DNA from: Thermotogota bacterium
GTDB lineage: Bacteria; Thermotogota; Thermotogae; Thermotogales; DSM-5069
Length of the DNA: 64,000 nt
Assembly: GCA_029551145.1 (NCBI GenBank)
Contig: JAKPGA010000017.1
Coordinates: 60,448-124,447 of the forward strand
Direction of reading: 5' to 3'
The translations under genes were made by a program, and so were the position numbers. Below, piece by piece: positions 1-8,807 of this stretch. Below the pieces are notes generated by a model. The model was not told where the DNA came from. It made no database searches and saw only the letters and a program-made list of their open reading frames with translations. Each line of letters starts with the position of its first letter. Position 1 is the stretch's first letter.

Positions 1-400
1 TTTGCTTTATCTTCTGTTCATATTCGATCAATATCTCCCGCAAGATTCTTTGCAGACTCAATCTCTGAACGTGGGGAACGTATTCCTGTTGCTCCAGCTT
101 TGAGAGCAGAACCAGTTGTTCGATGATTCTCTGCATCTTCTTGAGATGTTTTTCAATCTTGGCAAGTGTTTCCTGCACATATTCGCCTTCCTTCGCTATT
201 TCCAAGAGCCCGAGCATCGCAGTAATTGGTGTGAAGAGTTCATGAGCTACCGCATTCACGAAGAAAGTCTTTGAGTCACTCAGTATCTGCTCCCTTGATG
301 AAACTTCTCCTTGATCAGGGTAGAAGATTATGCGATCTGGCTTGAAAACAATCAAAGGTCTGTATTTTTCAACCAGTTCATCCCAGTCTGTATCCGACAC
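1..400 (-). CDS. Sensor histidine kinase, PhoR-like (C-terminal part outside window)
   Basis: The 3' part runs off the left edge, so only about 133 residues are visible. Translation from a GTG at 400 gives a short N-terminal region and then a HisKA dimerisation/phosphoacceptor helix: FFVNAVAHELFTPITAM has the H-E-x-x-x-P core with the phosphoacceptor His. A coiled helix (KIEKHLKKMQRIIEQLVLLSK) follows. The ATPase domain is not in view. The GTG start overlaps the end of the upstream response regulator gene by 23 nt, which indicates translational coupling. No membrane segment precedes the HisKA helix, so it may be a cytoplasmic kinase. Placement beside pstSCAB-phoU suggests phosphate sensing, which is inference. 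The start codon is tentative. Confidence 0.75.
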   Translation of the reverse strand, partial: MSDTDWDELVEKYRPLIVFKPDRIIFYPDQGEVSSREQILSDSKTFFVNAVAHELFTPITAMLGLLEIAKEGEYVQETLAKIEKHLKKMQRIIEQLVLLSKLEQQEYVPHVQRLSLQRILREILIEYEQKIKQ

Positions 401-1031
401 CGTGAACAGTCACCAACCTTTCTTTACCCAGCTTTTTTCTTAGCATACTCATATACACATCGACAATCCTTTCGGTTCTGTCTTCTTGCTGCCAGACTGC
501 GTCAAGTATCTCGCTGCGTGTAAAAACCTTCTTTGGATTTTCGAACAATAAGAGCACGATCTCGAACTCCTTTGCCGAGAGTTTCACTTCCTCATCTTTT
601 ACTATCAAAGTTCTTTCATGCACCAGGAGTTTCATGTCTTTGTACACAATCTCACGTTCTGCAAACATATCCTTTCTTCGAAGCATTGCACGCACTCTGG
701 CAACAAGCTCTCTTGGATGAAACGGCTTTGTCACGTAATCATCGGCACCCATCTCAAGACCCAAAATTTTGTTTCGATCTTCTCTAAGCGCTGTTAGAAC
801 GATTATAAATGTCTTTGGGCAGGTTACACGAATCGTTGGTATCTCTTCCATAGCGTCTCCATCTGGAAGCATGAGATCAAGAATCATCAAATCAAAACAC
901 GATTTGTCCAGTTCATCGTACATCTGTTCAACACAAGAAGCCGTTTTCACCTGATGAGAATCCATCTTCAAGTACCTACAGATGACATCGCTTACATCTT
1001 GTTCGTCCTCAACAACCAGTATTGATGCCAT
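378..1031 (-). CDS. phoB: PhoB-like response regulator, OmpR family
   Basis: A 217-residue two-domain regulator. The receiver domain (about 1-120) has the acidic pair in VVEDEQD, phosphoacceptor Asp in MILDLMLPDG, Thr in IVLTAL and Lys in VTKPFHP. The C-terminal winged helix ends in the typical VTVHGVGYRLG. The chosen ATG at 1031 has GGAGGG seven bases upstream; a longer reading to 1091 lacks a ribosome site. It forms an operon with the following kinase and diverges from pstS across about 110 bp. It probably activates the pst genes under phosphate limitation, by context. I could not confirm a pho box. Confidence 0.88.
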   Translation of the reverse strand: MASILVVEDEQDVSDVICRYLKMDSHQVKTASCVEQMYDELDKSCFDLMILDLMLPDGDAMEEIPTIRVTCPKTFIIVLTALREDRNKILGLEMGADDYVTKPFHPRELVARVRAMLRRKDMFAEREIVYKDMKLLVHERTLIVKDEEVKLSAKEFEIVLLLFENPKKVFTRSEILDAVWQQEDRTERIVDVYMSMLRKKLGKERLVTVHGVGYRLG

Positions 1032-1140
1032 TAAATCCCTCCAATTCGAATCATGCCACAGAGATATTAAAAAATTTTGATATTTTTTCACGGTGTCTGA
1101 AAATCAAAGAAGCATAAACAAGACAGAAGGAGGTGTTGGT

Positions 1141-1977
1141 GTGAGAAAGTCACTGTTACTTTTAATCTTGGTAATTGCGACTCTCATCAACGCAGAAACA
1201 CTGGTGATCAAAGGATCAAACACCGTCTATCCAATCGCCCAACTGTGGGTTGAACAGTTTCAGAAAATGTATCCCAACGTCACAGCGACACTTGAAGGTG
1301 CCGGCTCAAGCACAGGAATATCGGCTCTGTTGAATGGAACATGTGATATCGCAAATTCAAGCAGATTTCTAAAAGCTGGAGAAGTTGAACAAATGCACAA
1401 AAACAGCAGATACTTTGTCCCATTAGTTATCGCCTACGATGGAATAGCCGTCATAGTGAATCCAAACCTTGGCATCGATTCGATATCCATAGAGACGCTC
1501 AACAAGATCTACACGGGTCAGATAACCGAATGGAGTCAGGTTGATCCGAAATTACCAAAGAAAACGATCGCAGCCTATTCGAGAAACACAGCTTCTGGGA
1601 CCTTTGAAGTGTGGCTCGAAAAGGTTCTGAAGGGAGAAAAACTCTCGCCGAGGATTCAGATGCTCGAATCTTCGCAAGCTGAAATAGAAAGCGTCGCGAA
1701 AAATCAATACGCAATCGCCTACACAGGCATGGGATATGTAACAAGCCAAGTGAAGGCCCTGAAAGTGGAAGGAATCGACCCAACGATCGAAAACGTTCTA
1801 AGCGGGAAGTATCCTCTCAGTAGACCATTGTTTGTGTTCTTCGATCTGAGTAGATTCAACAATATGTGGCCTGAAAACAATGTTATTGCCGACTATATCA
1901 GGTTCATACTCTCACCTGAGGGACAGAAACTGGTTGAAAAAGCTGGATATATACCAGCTTATGGCACTTCAAAGTGA
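1141..1977 (+). CDS. pstS: Phosphate ABC transporter substrate-binding protein PstS
   Basis: This 278-residue exported protein binds phosphate outside the membrane and delivers it to PstCA. A signal peptide occupies residues 1-18, with probable cleavage before ETLVIKGS. The phosphate-binding loop GAGSSTGIS (53-61) and SRNTASGTF are typical of PstS. There is no lipobox cysteine. The GTG start at 1141 is preceded by AAGGAGGTG; the open frame extends upstream to 1093 but without a ribosome site. It is the first gene of pstSCAB-phoU, and its stop overlaps the pstC start. Confidence 0.93.
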   Translation: MRKSLLLLILVIATLINAETLVIKGSNTVYPIAQLWVEQFQKMYPNVTATLEGAGSSTGISALLNGTCDIANSSRFLKAGEVEQMHKNSRYFVPLVIAYDGIAVIVNPNLGIDSISIETLNKIYTGQITEWSQVDPKLPKKTIAAYSRNTASGTFEVWLEKVLKGEKLSPRIQMLESSQAEIESVAKNQYAIAYTGMGYVTSQVKALKVEGIDPTIENVLSGKYPLSRPLFVFFDLSRFNNMWPENNVIADYIRFILSPEGQKLVEKAGYIPAYGTSK

Positions 1978-2843
1978 TGAAGAAAATAGGTGAAACCCTT
2001 TTCAAGTCTATTGTTTTCACAGCTGCCATCTTAGTGGCAGCTGCACTTTTCGGCATAATATTCTTTCTGTTCTCGGAGTCCCTCAGGGCTATGAAAGAAA
2101 TCGGGTGGGATCTTTTCTCAACAGAGTGGTTTCCGGTTTGGGAAAAACCGGATTTTGGAATAAGAACCATGCTGTTGAATTCAATCATTCTGACTCTTTG
2201 GACGAGTTTCGTCGTGTTCTCTATCGGCATCATCGTTGCCCTCTATCTGCACAGTTATGCAAACAAAAGGGAAAAAGAGCTCATGCTCCGAGTACTTGAA
2301 TATGTGAGTGGTATTCCATCCGTTGTTCTGGGCTTTTTCGGTATAGTGATCGTGGCACCAATATTGCTCAAAGCCGGTGCCTGGACAGGGCAAAACTTCT
2401 TCAACGCCTCTTTCATGCTTTCTGTCCTGACACTTCCATTCATGATAAGTTTGTCTTACCAGTCCTTAGAAAAAGTGCCAAAGGAGATCTCTGAGGCAGC
2501 TGTATCGATAGGGGCAAGGGATTTTGCCGTCATGATAGTTGAACTGAGGTACGCGATGCCCGGAATAGTGAATGCTATGATGAGTGTTTTCAACAGGATC
2601 TTTGGAGAGACGATGATTGTCCTGATGGTCGCTGGTGGAAGTAATCTGTTAGTTCGATCATTCTTTGACCCGATCAGACCCTTAACGGCGACATTAGGAA
2701 GTGAATTGGGCGAGGTTGAAGTAAAAAGTCTGCACTACAGTGCCTTGTTCTTCATAGGTTTTCTACTATTGGCTATTTCTCTGGCCATAACACTGTTGAC
2801 GAATTACATCGTCAGATGGCGCGAAAGATGGATAAGGGGTTGA
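1977..2843 (+). CDS. pstC: Phosphate ABC transporter permease PstC
   Basis: Inner-membrane permease of the Pst importer, about 288 residues with roughly six hydrophobic segments. The first membrane helix begins near residue 12 (SIVFTAAILVAAALFGIIFF). The EAA-type cytoplasmic loop is EISEAAVSIGARDFAVM, which contacts PstB. The start overlaps the pstS stop in an ATGA arrangement; an in-frame GTG three bases earlier is an alternative start. It lies 4 nt before pstA. It forms a heterodimeric channel with PstA. Confidence 0.92.
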   Translation: MKKIGETLFKSIVFTAAILVAAALFGIIFFLFSESLRAMKEIGWDLFSTEWFPVWEKPDFGIRTMLLNSIILTLWTSFVVFSIGIIVALYLHSYANKREKELMLRVLEYVSGIPSVVLGFFGIVIVAPILLKAGAWTGQNFFNASFMLSVLTLPFMISLSYQSLEKVPKEISEAAVSIGARDFAVMIVELRYAMPGIVNAMMSVFNRIFGETMIVLMVAGGSNLLVRSFFDPIRPLTATLGSELGEVEVKSLHYSALFFIGFLLLAISLAITLLTNYIVRWRERWIRG

Positions 2844-2847
2844 TCAC

Positions 2848-3651
2848 ATGAAATGGTTCTTTAGGCTAACAAGCTATGCAGTATTAATCCTAATGTTTTC
2901 AGTCATCGTCTTGATAATTCTACCAGGTGTGAGATACTTCTTTCGACCAGGTTTTTTCACCGATTTTCCAAGAGCTTCGATGACCGAAGGAGGAGTATTT
3001 CCATCCATCTTTGGCTCACTAATCCTGATTTCATTGGTTTTTGTAATCGTTATACCAGTTGGGTTACTCGGGTCTATCTTCATCGCCGAGTTTTCCAGTA
3101 AGAGACTTTCAGTTGTTTTGCAATCTCTCGCTGGGACGATGAACAGCATACCATCAATTGTATATGGACTTTTCGGCTTGAGTTTCTTCTGCGTCAACTT
3201 GGGTCTACGGACCTCTTTGATATCCGCTTCACTCACATTGTCGACAATGGCCATACCTTTTTTCATAAACAGTGCGGTTGAATTTCTCAGAAGCGTTCCA
3301 AAGGAACTTCGCGAAGGAGTAATAGCACTCGGTGCAAACAGATTCGAGACGACCTTGATGGTGATCAGATCAAGCAAAAACGGCCTGCTGACAACTCTGA
3401 TGTTAACCCTTGGCAGAGCCTTCAGCGAAACGGCGCCCATACTGATCACAGGCGCTGTTTTCTATGCAACGAAGCTTCCTTCTAAGTTAACCGACCCAAT
3501 CATGACTTTGCCAACCAGCATCTACGCGATCATTATGAACTTGGGAGAAACGGCTCGGTGGATGGCACAAGGAATGGCGAGCATGATGACTCTGGTGATG
3601 ATAGTTATCTATTCGATCGTACAAATCTTAAGGAGGCGTACAAATGGATGA
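2848..3651 (+). CDS. pstA: Phosphate ABC transporter permease PstA
   Basis: Second permease of the phosphate importer, 267 residues, with about six membrane helices. The EAA loop reads ELREGVIALGANRFETT. GRAFSETAPIL is a conserved PstA segment near the C terminus. AAGGGG precedes the ATG. The 3' end overlaps pstB by 8 nt. Confidence 0.92.
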   Translation: MKWFFRLTSYAVLILMFSVIVLIILPGVRYFFRPGFFTDFPRASMTEGGVFPSIFGSLILISLVFVIVIPVGLLGSIFIAEFSSKRLSVVLQSLAGTMNSIPSIVYGLFGLSFFCVNLGLRTSLISASLTLSTMAIPFFINSAVEFLRSVPKELREGVIALGANRFETTLMVIRSSKNGLLTTLMLTLGRAFSETAPILITGAVFYATKLPSKLTDPIMTLPTSIYAIIMNLGETARWMAQGMASMMTLVMIVIYSIVQILRRRTNG

Positions 3652-4399
3652 AGTCGTCTTCGAAATAAGGGATCTGTGTGCGAATTATGGGACTCACAGG
3701 GTACTCGATCACATAAACGTCAAAATAAAGTCAAAGAAGATAACCGCTATCATGGGACCATCTGGATGTGGCAAGAGCACATTCTTAAGAATCCTGAACA
3801 GGCTGAATGATTTGATTGAAGATTTCTCGATAACTGGCCAAATCCTGTACAAGGGGCAGGATATCTACAAAATCAAAGAACTCAATCTCTACAGACGTCA
3901 AGTAACGATGGTCTTTCAAAGACCCAATCCTTTCCCGATGTCAATCTTTGATAATGTGGCTTACGGGCTGAAGATAATGGGAATCAAAGATAAAGAACTT
4001 GTAAAACAAAGAGTCCAAGAGGCATTGAAAAAGGCAGCACTCTGGGACGAGGTCAAAGACAAACTGAAAAAACCCGCAGTACAGTTATCTGGGGGACAAC
4101 AGCAGAGATTGTGTATAGCAAGAGCATTAGCAATTGAACCAGAGGTGATATTACTCGATGAGCCAACATCTGCACTTGACCCGATCGCGACAACAAAGAT
4201 CGAACGACTGCTTGAAACACTGTCCGAACAATACACAGTTATCATAGTCACACACAGCATGGGACAGGCTTTGAGGATCAGCGATGAATTGATCTTTCTG
4301 TATCAGGGACGTCTGATAGAATACGGTATGACATCCGATGTGGTCAAGGCACCAAATCACGAGATGACCAGACAATTTCTGACAGGGAAAATTGGTTGA
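3644..4399 (+). CDS. pstB: Phosphate ABC transporter ATP-binding protein PstB
   Basis: The 251-residue ATPase that powers phosphate import. Walker A is GPSGCGKST (near residue 38), the Q-loop region is VFQRPNPFPMSIFDNVAYGL (a PstB hallmark), the signature is LSGGQQQRL, and Walker B is VILLDEPTSALDP with the H-loop in VTHSM. AGGAGG lies 7 nt before the ATG. The gene overlaps pstA upstream and is followed 13 nt later by phoU. Confidence 0.95.
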   Translation: MDEVVFEIRDLCANYGTHRVLDHINVKIKSKKITAIMGPSGCGKSTFLRILNRLNDLIEDFSITGQILYKGQDIYKIKELNLYRRQVTMVFQRPNPFPMSIFDNVAYGLKIMGIKDKELVKQRVQEALKKAALWDEVKDKLKKPAVQLSGGQQQRLCIARALAIEPEVILLDEPTSALDPIATTKIERLLETLSEQYTVIIVTHSMGQALRISDELIFLYQGRLIEYGMTSDVVKAPNHEMTRQFLTGKIG

Positions 4400-4412
4400 A
4401 GGAGAGGTGTGG

Positions 4413-5099
4413 ATGACCGAGAGAACTCTTCATTACGAAAAGGAGATGAATCTGCTAAACGAAAAGCTGAAAGAATTTCTCAACGGAGTTGATCATCTTT
4501 TTGAAAGAACACTGCTCGCAGTTCAGTCTGGCGATGAAAAACTCATCAGAGATATAGAACTCATGGATGATTATTTCGATAGACTTGATCTCGATATTCA
4601 AACGATGGCTTTTGATATCATTGGCAAATTCCAACCTCTGGCAGATGATTTGAGATTCGTGGTTGCGATGATAGGATTATCGATCGATCTTGAAAGAATC
4701 GCGGACGAGTGTGTCAACATAGCACAGTTGAGCAGACATGTTCAGAGAGGTGTTGAAAGCTTCACTTCCTGGAAAACACTGAACGAGATGATCAAGATAA
4801 TTCTTACGATGTTCAAGCAAACGATCGAAGCTGTGGAACACAAGGACCTCGATCTTGCAATCAAAGTTTGGAAGAGAGACGACGATGTCGATTTGCTTCA
4901 CAACAGTGGTCATGAGAATCTAATAGATCTTGCGTGCCAAGAGTCAAACCCAAAGATGATGAGATTGTACTTAGAAGAAGCCTTTCTCATAAGGCATCTG
5001 GAGCGAATAGCTGATCATTTGACAAACGTCTGTGAAAAACTCTATTTCATCAGTACAGGTAAACAGTTAAAGGAACTTTTGAAGAACCAGGAGAGATGA
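4413..5099 (+). CDS. phoU: Phosphate signalling protein PhoU
   Basis: An all-helical cytoplasmic protein of 228 residues made of two PhoU repeats. Metal-binding-type E/DxxxD motifs are seen at DLERIADECVNIA in the first half and HLERIADHLTNVCE in the second. The family couples Pst activity to the PhoR/PhoB pair. The ATG at 4413 has AAGGAGAGG upstream, so the 7-residue longer reading is rejected. It is the last gene of the pst operon. About 230 bp follow before the next coding start, with no strong terminator hairpin. Confidence 0.92.
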   Translation: MTERTLHYEKEMNLLNEKLKEFLNGVDHLFERTLLAVQSGDEKLIRDIELMDDYFDRLDLDIQTMAFDIIGKFQPLADDLRFVVAMIGLSIDLERIADECVNIAQLSRHVQRGVESFTSWKTLNEMIKIILTMFKQTIEAVEHKDLDLAIKVWKRDDDVDLLHNSGHENLIDLACQESNPKMMRLYLEEAFLIRHLERIADHLTNVCEKLYFISTGKQLKELLKNQER

Positions 5100-5256
5100 C
5101 CAAAACCCGACTTCTTTTCAAGATCTTCTACACCGCGATCAGTCCAAAACTTTAATCACCAAGCTTTGAGGCAGTTTTTTGCCGTGGCACAGATCTCAAT
5201 TGAAGTGCTGAAGCAAAAACTCACCTTTTGCGTAGATAGCACATTTTAGAACATTC

Positions 5257-5285
5257 TTGTCATGTTTCATTGACTGTGACATAAT
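5257..5285 (+). promoter_or_regulatory. Probable sigma-A promoter for the peptide ABC operon
   Basis: TTGTCA (5257-5262), a 17-nt spacer and CATAAT (5280-5285) lie about 40 nt before the ribosome site of the binding-protein gene. Confidence 0.5.
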
Positions 5286-5326
5286 ACTGCTCAAGAAAAA
5301 CCTTAATTAATTAGGGAGGGGAGCTT

Positions 5327-6836
5327 ATGAGACGGTATTTCGTTTTGCTGTTTGCATTGTTTAATTGTCGCCGCGTTTTCTGCTGACTTCATTGTAGTTG
5401 GTACCACCGACAAAATCCGCACGCTTGATCCTGCCAATTGCTATGACTATTTTTCCAGCAACATTCTTCAAAATATCCTGGCTGGCCCTGTAGACTACAA
5501 ATTGGGAACGGCCGAAATCATACCGTGGTTGTTTGAAAAGTGGAGTGTTTCTGATGATGGACTTACTTACACTTTCTCCATCAGAAAAGGAGCAATGTTC
5601 GAGGATGGTACCCCAATTGACGCAGAGGTTTTTAGATGGTCATGGGAACGCGTACTCAGATTGAATGGAGATCCGGCATTTTTGCTGAGCGATGTTATCG
5701 ACAAAATCGAAGTTGCCGATCAGTACACGTTGAAAGTGAAACTCAAATACAAATTCTCTGCCTTTGTGTCGGTACTTGGTTATACCGTTGCATTCCCAGT
5801 CAATCCAAAGGCAACCCCTGAGAATCAATTCCTCGATGGAGCTCCATTGGCTTCAGGTCCCTACAGAATTACAGAATGGCAAAGAGATGTTAGAATTGTT
5901 CTGGAAGCCAATCCAAAATACTTCGGTCCTGCTCCGAAGGTCCCAAAAATAGTCATTCAATTCTTCGAAAATTCTGCACAATTGAGGATGGCTCTTGAGA
6001 CAGGTCAAATAGATATTGCATACAGACACATGGATCCAAGGGATATTTTGGATCTCAAGAAAATGGAATCACAGCTTGGAATAAAAGTCTATTTAGGAAC
6101 AAGTCCACAGATTCGGTACCTGGTCGTGAATGTCAAACAGCCACCTTTCGACAATGTTTATGTAAGACAAGTGCTGTCTTACGCTGTGGATAGAGATGTG
6201 ATCACCAAGACGGTCTTCTCAGATCTGGCAAAACCCTTGTATTCTATGATCCCAATGGGATGGTGGAGCCACATCGATGCAATGCCACAACACGATGTGA
6301 AAACGGCAGTTGAGATTTTGAAAAAAGCCGGTTATTCTTCCTCAAATCCTCTGCAAATTGATCTGTGGTACACGCCTTCGCACTATGGTTCTACCGAGGC
6401 AGATGTTGCACAACTCCTGAAAAGATCGCTCGAGGAAACAAAAGCAATAAAAGTCAACATCAAATACGCTGAATGGTCAACTTACGTTGAATATTTCCTG
6501 AATGGTACGATGGGACTGTTCTTGCTTGGATGGTATCCGGACTATCTTGATCCAGATGACTACGTCTGGCCATTCTTGAGCGAGAGTGGGGCCAAATCGC
6601 TCGGTAGCTTTTACAGCAATATGGAAGTTGAGAATTTGATGATGCAAGCACGCGGTGTTGAATCGATTGAGGAAAGAACAAAACTTTACGAACAAGTTCA
6701 GAAATTCTTGGCTCAAGATGTCCCATACATACCTCTTTGGCAAGGCTTTGCAGACTGCGAGGCAAAGGCAAACATATCTGGTATAATTCTTGAGCCAACG
6801 CAGATATTCAGATATTATGTACTTGAGAAAAAGTGA
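5327..6836 (+). pseudogene. Family-5 ABC transporter substrate-binding protein, frameshifted in the signal peptide
   Basis: The product is a solute-binding protein of the DppA/OppA/SBP_bac_5 family (about 500 residues). Family features include GLTYTFSIRKGAMFEDGTP and APLASGPYRITEW. The properly placed ATG at 5327 (GGGAGGGG eight bases before) reads 19 codons, MRRYFVLLFALFNC and so on, then hits TGA. Removing one T from the TTT at 5360-5362 joins MRRYFVLLFAL directly to LIVAAFSADFIVV, a textbook signal peptide running into the mature protein. As given, translation would need a TTG at 5352, giving 494 residues without a full signal peptide and with no ribosome site. The cause is either a sequencing error or a real one-base insertion. 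The rest is intact, so the substrate (oligopeptide or oligosaccharide) is likely still bound if the frame is correct. Confidence 0.8.
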
Positions 6837-6854
6837 TCGATTCTTTCATCTATA

Positions 6855-6881
6855 AAGCCCGCCTGCGCGCGGGCTTTTTTG
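6855..6881 (+). terminator. Hairpin between binding-protein and permease genes
   Basis: AAAGCCCGC, a 6-nt loop, GCGGGCTTT and a T run form an intrinsic-terminator-like hairpin. It sits before the first permease gene, so it probably acts as an attenuator that keeps binding protein in excess over permease. Confidence 0.75.
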
Positions 6882-6903
6882 CAGAACCGCGAGGTGATGC
6901 ACA

Positions 6904-7911
6904 TTGTCCTTAAGAAGCTATATAATTACAAGAATAATCCTTGCGCTTCCGATGATCTTTATCTTGCTTGCAGTTATATTTTTCATTCTCCGCATTATAC
7001 CAGGAGATCCTGTGCTTGCTATTCTTGGGGGAAAAGCTCCAATAGAAGTTATTCAGCAAAAACGCCACGAATTGGGCTTGGACAAACCTGTGATCGTTCA
7101 GTTCTTCGATTACATAAGGGGAGTCATCACAGGTAATCTTGGGACGTCCACACTTACAAATAGATCTGTTTTTGAAGAACTCAAAGATCGTTTCCCGGCG
7201 ACCTTGGAGCTCACAATCTTTTCTTTTTTGATAGTTCTTGTGATCGGATTGTTTTGGGGTGCAGAAAGTGCATGGAGAAAAGATGAAGGATTAGACATTG
7301 TGGCAAGGGTTTACTCCCTGTTGCTGTACGCAATCCCTGTTTTCTGGTTTGGCCTAATTCTGCAGTTGATATTTGCTTCATATCTGCGTTGGCTCCCCGT
7401 TGGGGGGAGAATTTCAGCTGTCACCAACTTCAAAATTGTTACGGGTTTGTATGTGTTGGACGCACTTCTCTCAAAAGATTGGCGTGGCTTACTTGATGTT
7501 CTTCGTTACCTAACGCTTCCAAGCATAACGCTTGGCTTAGTTATTTCGAGTGTCTTTTTGCGAATGGTCCGCAACAACACTGTTTTGATGCTCTCCAAGG
7601 ATTTTGTAAAAGCAGCCAGGGCAAGAGGCTTGAGAAAAAAGATAGTTCTGTATGGTCATGCTGTGAGAAATGCATTTGTCCCCATATTCACTATCATGGG
7701 AATGGAATTCGCTGCATTGCTTGCAGGTGCCATTCTGACAGAGACAACATTCTCCTGGCCGGGAATAGGCAGTTACCTGGTCATGAAAATACGTTACAGA
7801 GATTTTCCAGCAATTCAGGGCACCATAGTTTTCTTTGCATTGTTCATAGTGGTGATAAGCATCATTATAGACATAGTGAATGCTTTGGTTGACCCAAGAG
7901 TTAGGTACTGA
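6904..7911 (+). CDS. Peptide-type ABC transporter permease (DppB/OppB family)
   Basis: A 335-residue inner-membrane permease with an N-terminal helix (IILALPMIFILLAVIFFIL) followed by PGDPV, typical of DppB. The EAA loop is DFVKAARARGLRKKIVLYGHAVRNAFVP. Five more hydrophobic segments follow. The start is TTG at 6904, with GAGGTG seven bases upstream. The gene follows the binding protein across a hairpin and is 11 nt before the partner permease gene. Confidence 0.9.
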   Translation: MSLRSYIITRIILALPMIFILLAVIFFILRIIPGDPVLAILGGKAPIEVIQQKRHELGLDKPVIVQFFDYIRGVITGNLGTSTLTNRSVFEELKDRFPATLELTIFSFLIVLVIGLFWGAESAWRKDEGLDIVARVYSLLLYAIPVFWFGLILQLIFASYLRWLPVGGRISAVTNFKIVTGLYVLDALLSKDWRGLLDVLRYLTLPSITLGLVISSVFLRMVRNNTVLMLSKDFVKAARARGLRKKIVLYGHAVRNAFVPIFTIMGMEFAALLAGAILTETTFSWPGIGSYLVMKIRYRDFPAIQGTIVFFALFIVVISIIIDIVNALVDPRVRY

Positions 7912-7922
7912 GGAGTGATCGA

Positions 7923-8801
7923 GTGGTCAAGAATAAGAGCTTTTTGAGTGAAAGAATAGGTGAATTTGTCAGAGATCTGACTGGTTCGGGGACCGGCAGA
8001 TTGACAATCGTTGGTTCTTCAATCCTAATCTTCTTCATCGTCTTGGCCATCTTCGCGCCATACATAGCACCATACGATCCAACAGAAAAAGTTGGTTTGT
8101 CGCTTGAACCACCTTCCAGACAATTCTGGTTTGGAACCGATAACTTGGGAAGAGACATACTAAGCCGAGTCATATACGGATCGAGAATAGCTTTGAGCAT
8201 CTCCTTTATGGGAGTTGCGATAGCATTTCTGATCGGTGTACCTTTGGGATTGTTTTCCGGTTATTTGGGTGGATGGGTTGATCGAATTCTAACCTTGATC
8301 ATGGATGCAATGTATATTTTTCCTGGTTTGGTGCTTGCTATAGCCATCGCGGCAGTCTTAGGTCCCGGTGTGATAAACATATCACTATCGATTGCCGTTG
8401 TCTATGCACCAACATATTTCAGAATCATCAGAAACCAAGTAGCATCGGTAAAAAGTGAGCTGTATGTTGAAGCGGCCAGAGCACTCGGTGCTAAGAATTG
8501 GGAAATACTTTTGAAATACATTTTCCCAAATGTCTTACCGTCTGTTGTTGTTGTCCTGTCGATGAATCTTGCAGATGCACTCATGACAGAAGCGGGTTTA
8601 TCCTTCTTGGGACTTGGTATAGCTCCTCCGACTCCAGATTGGGGATTTGATTTGAGCAGCGGACAGAGGTTTGTCCTGAGCAGGGCATGGTGGGGAATAC
8701 TATTCCCTGGGCTTGCGATCGTTTTCGCTGCTCTTGGTTTCTCGATGTTCAGCGAAGGAATAAACGAGCTGCTGAATCCAACCATTCGCGAGAGAAGGTG
8801 A
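7923..8801 (+). CDS. Peptide-type ABC transporter permease (DppC/OppC family)
   Basis: A 292-residue permease. An N-terminal cytoplasmic stretch is followed by a helix (IVGSSILIFFIVLAIFAPYI). HPFGTDNLGRDI-type family wording appears here as FWFGTDNLGRDILSRVIYGS, diagnostic for DppC. The EAA loop is LYVEAARALGAKNWEI. The start is GTG with AGGAG upstream. It pairs with the upstream DppB-like protein. Confidence 0.9.
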   Translation: MVKNKSFLSERIGEFVRDLTGSGTGRLTIVGSSILIFFIVLAIFAPYIAPYDPTEKVGLSLEPPSRQFWFGTDNLGRDILSRVIYGSRIALSISFMGVAIAFLIGVPLGLFSGYLGGWVDRILTLIMDAMYIFPGLVLAIAIAAVLGPGVINISLSIAVVYAPTYFRIIRNQVASVKSELYVEAARALGAKNWEILLKYIFPNVLPSVVVVLSMNLADALMTEAGLSFLGLGIAPPTPDWGFDLSSGQRFVLSRAWWGILFPGLAIVFAALGFSMFSEGINELLNPTIRERR

Positions 8802-8807
8802 CAAACC

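Noticed and set aside
2874..3449. 191-codon frame opposite pstA
   Set aside because: A shadow of a confidently identified permease gene; low-complexity translation and no ribosome site.
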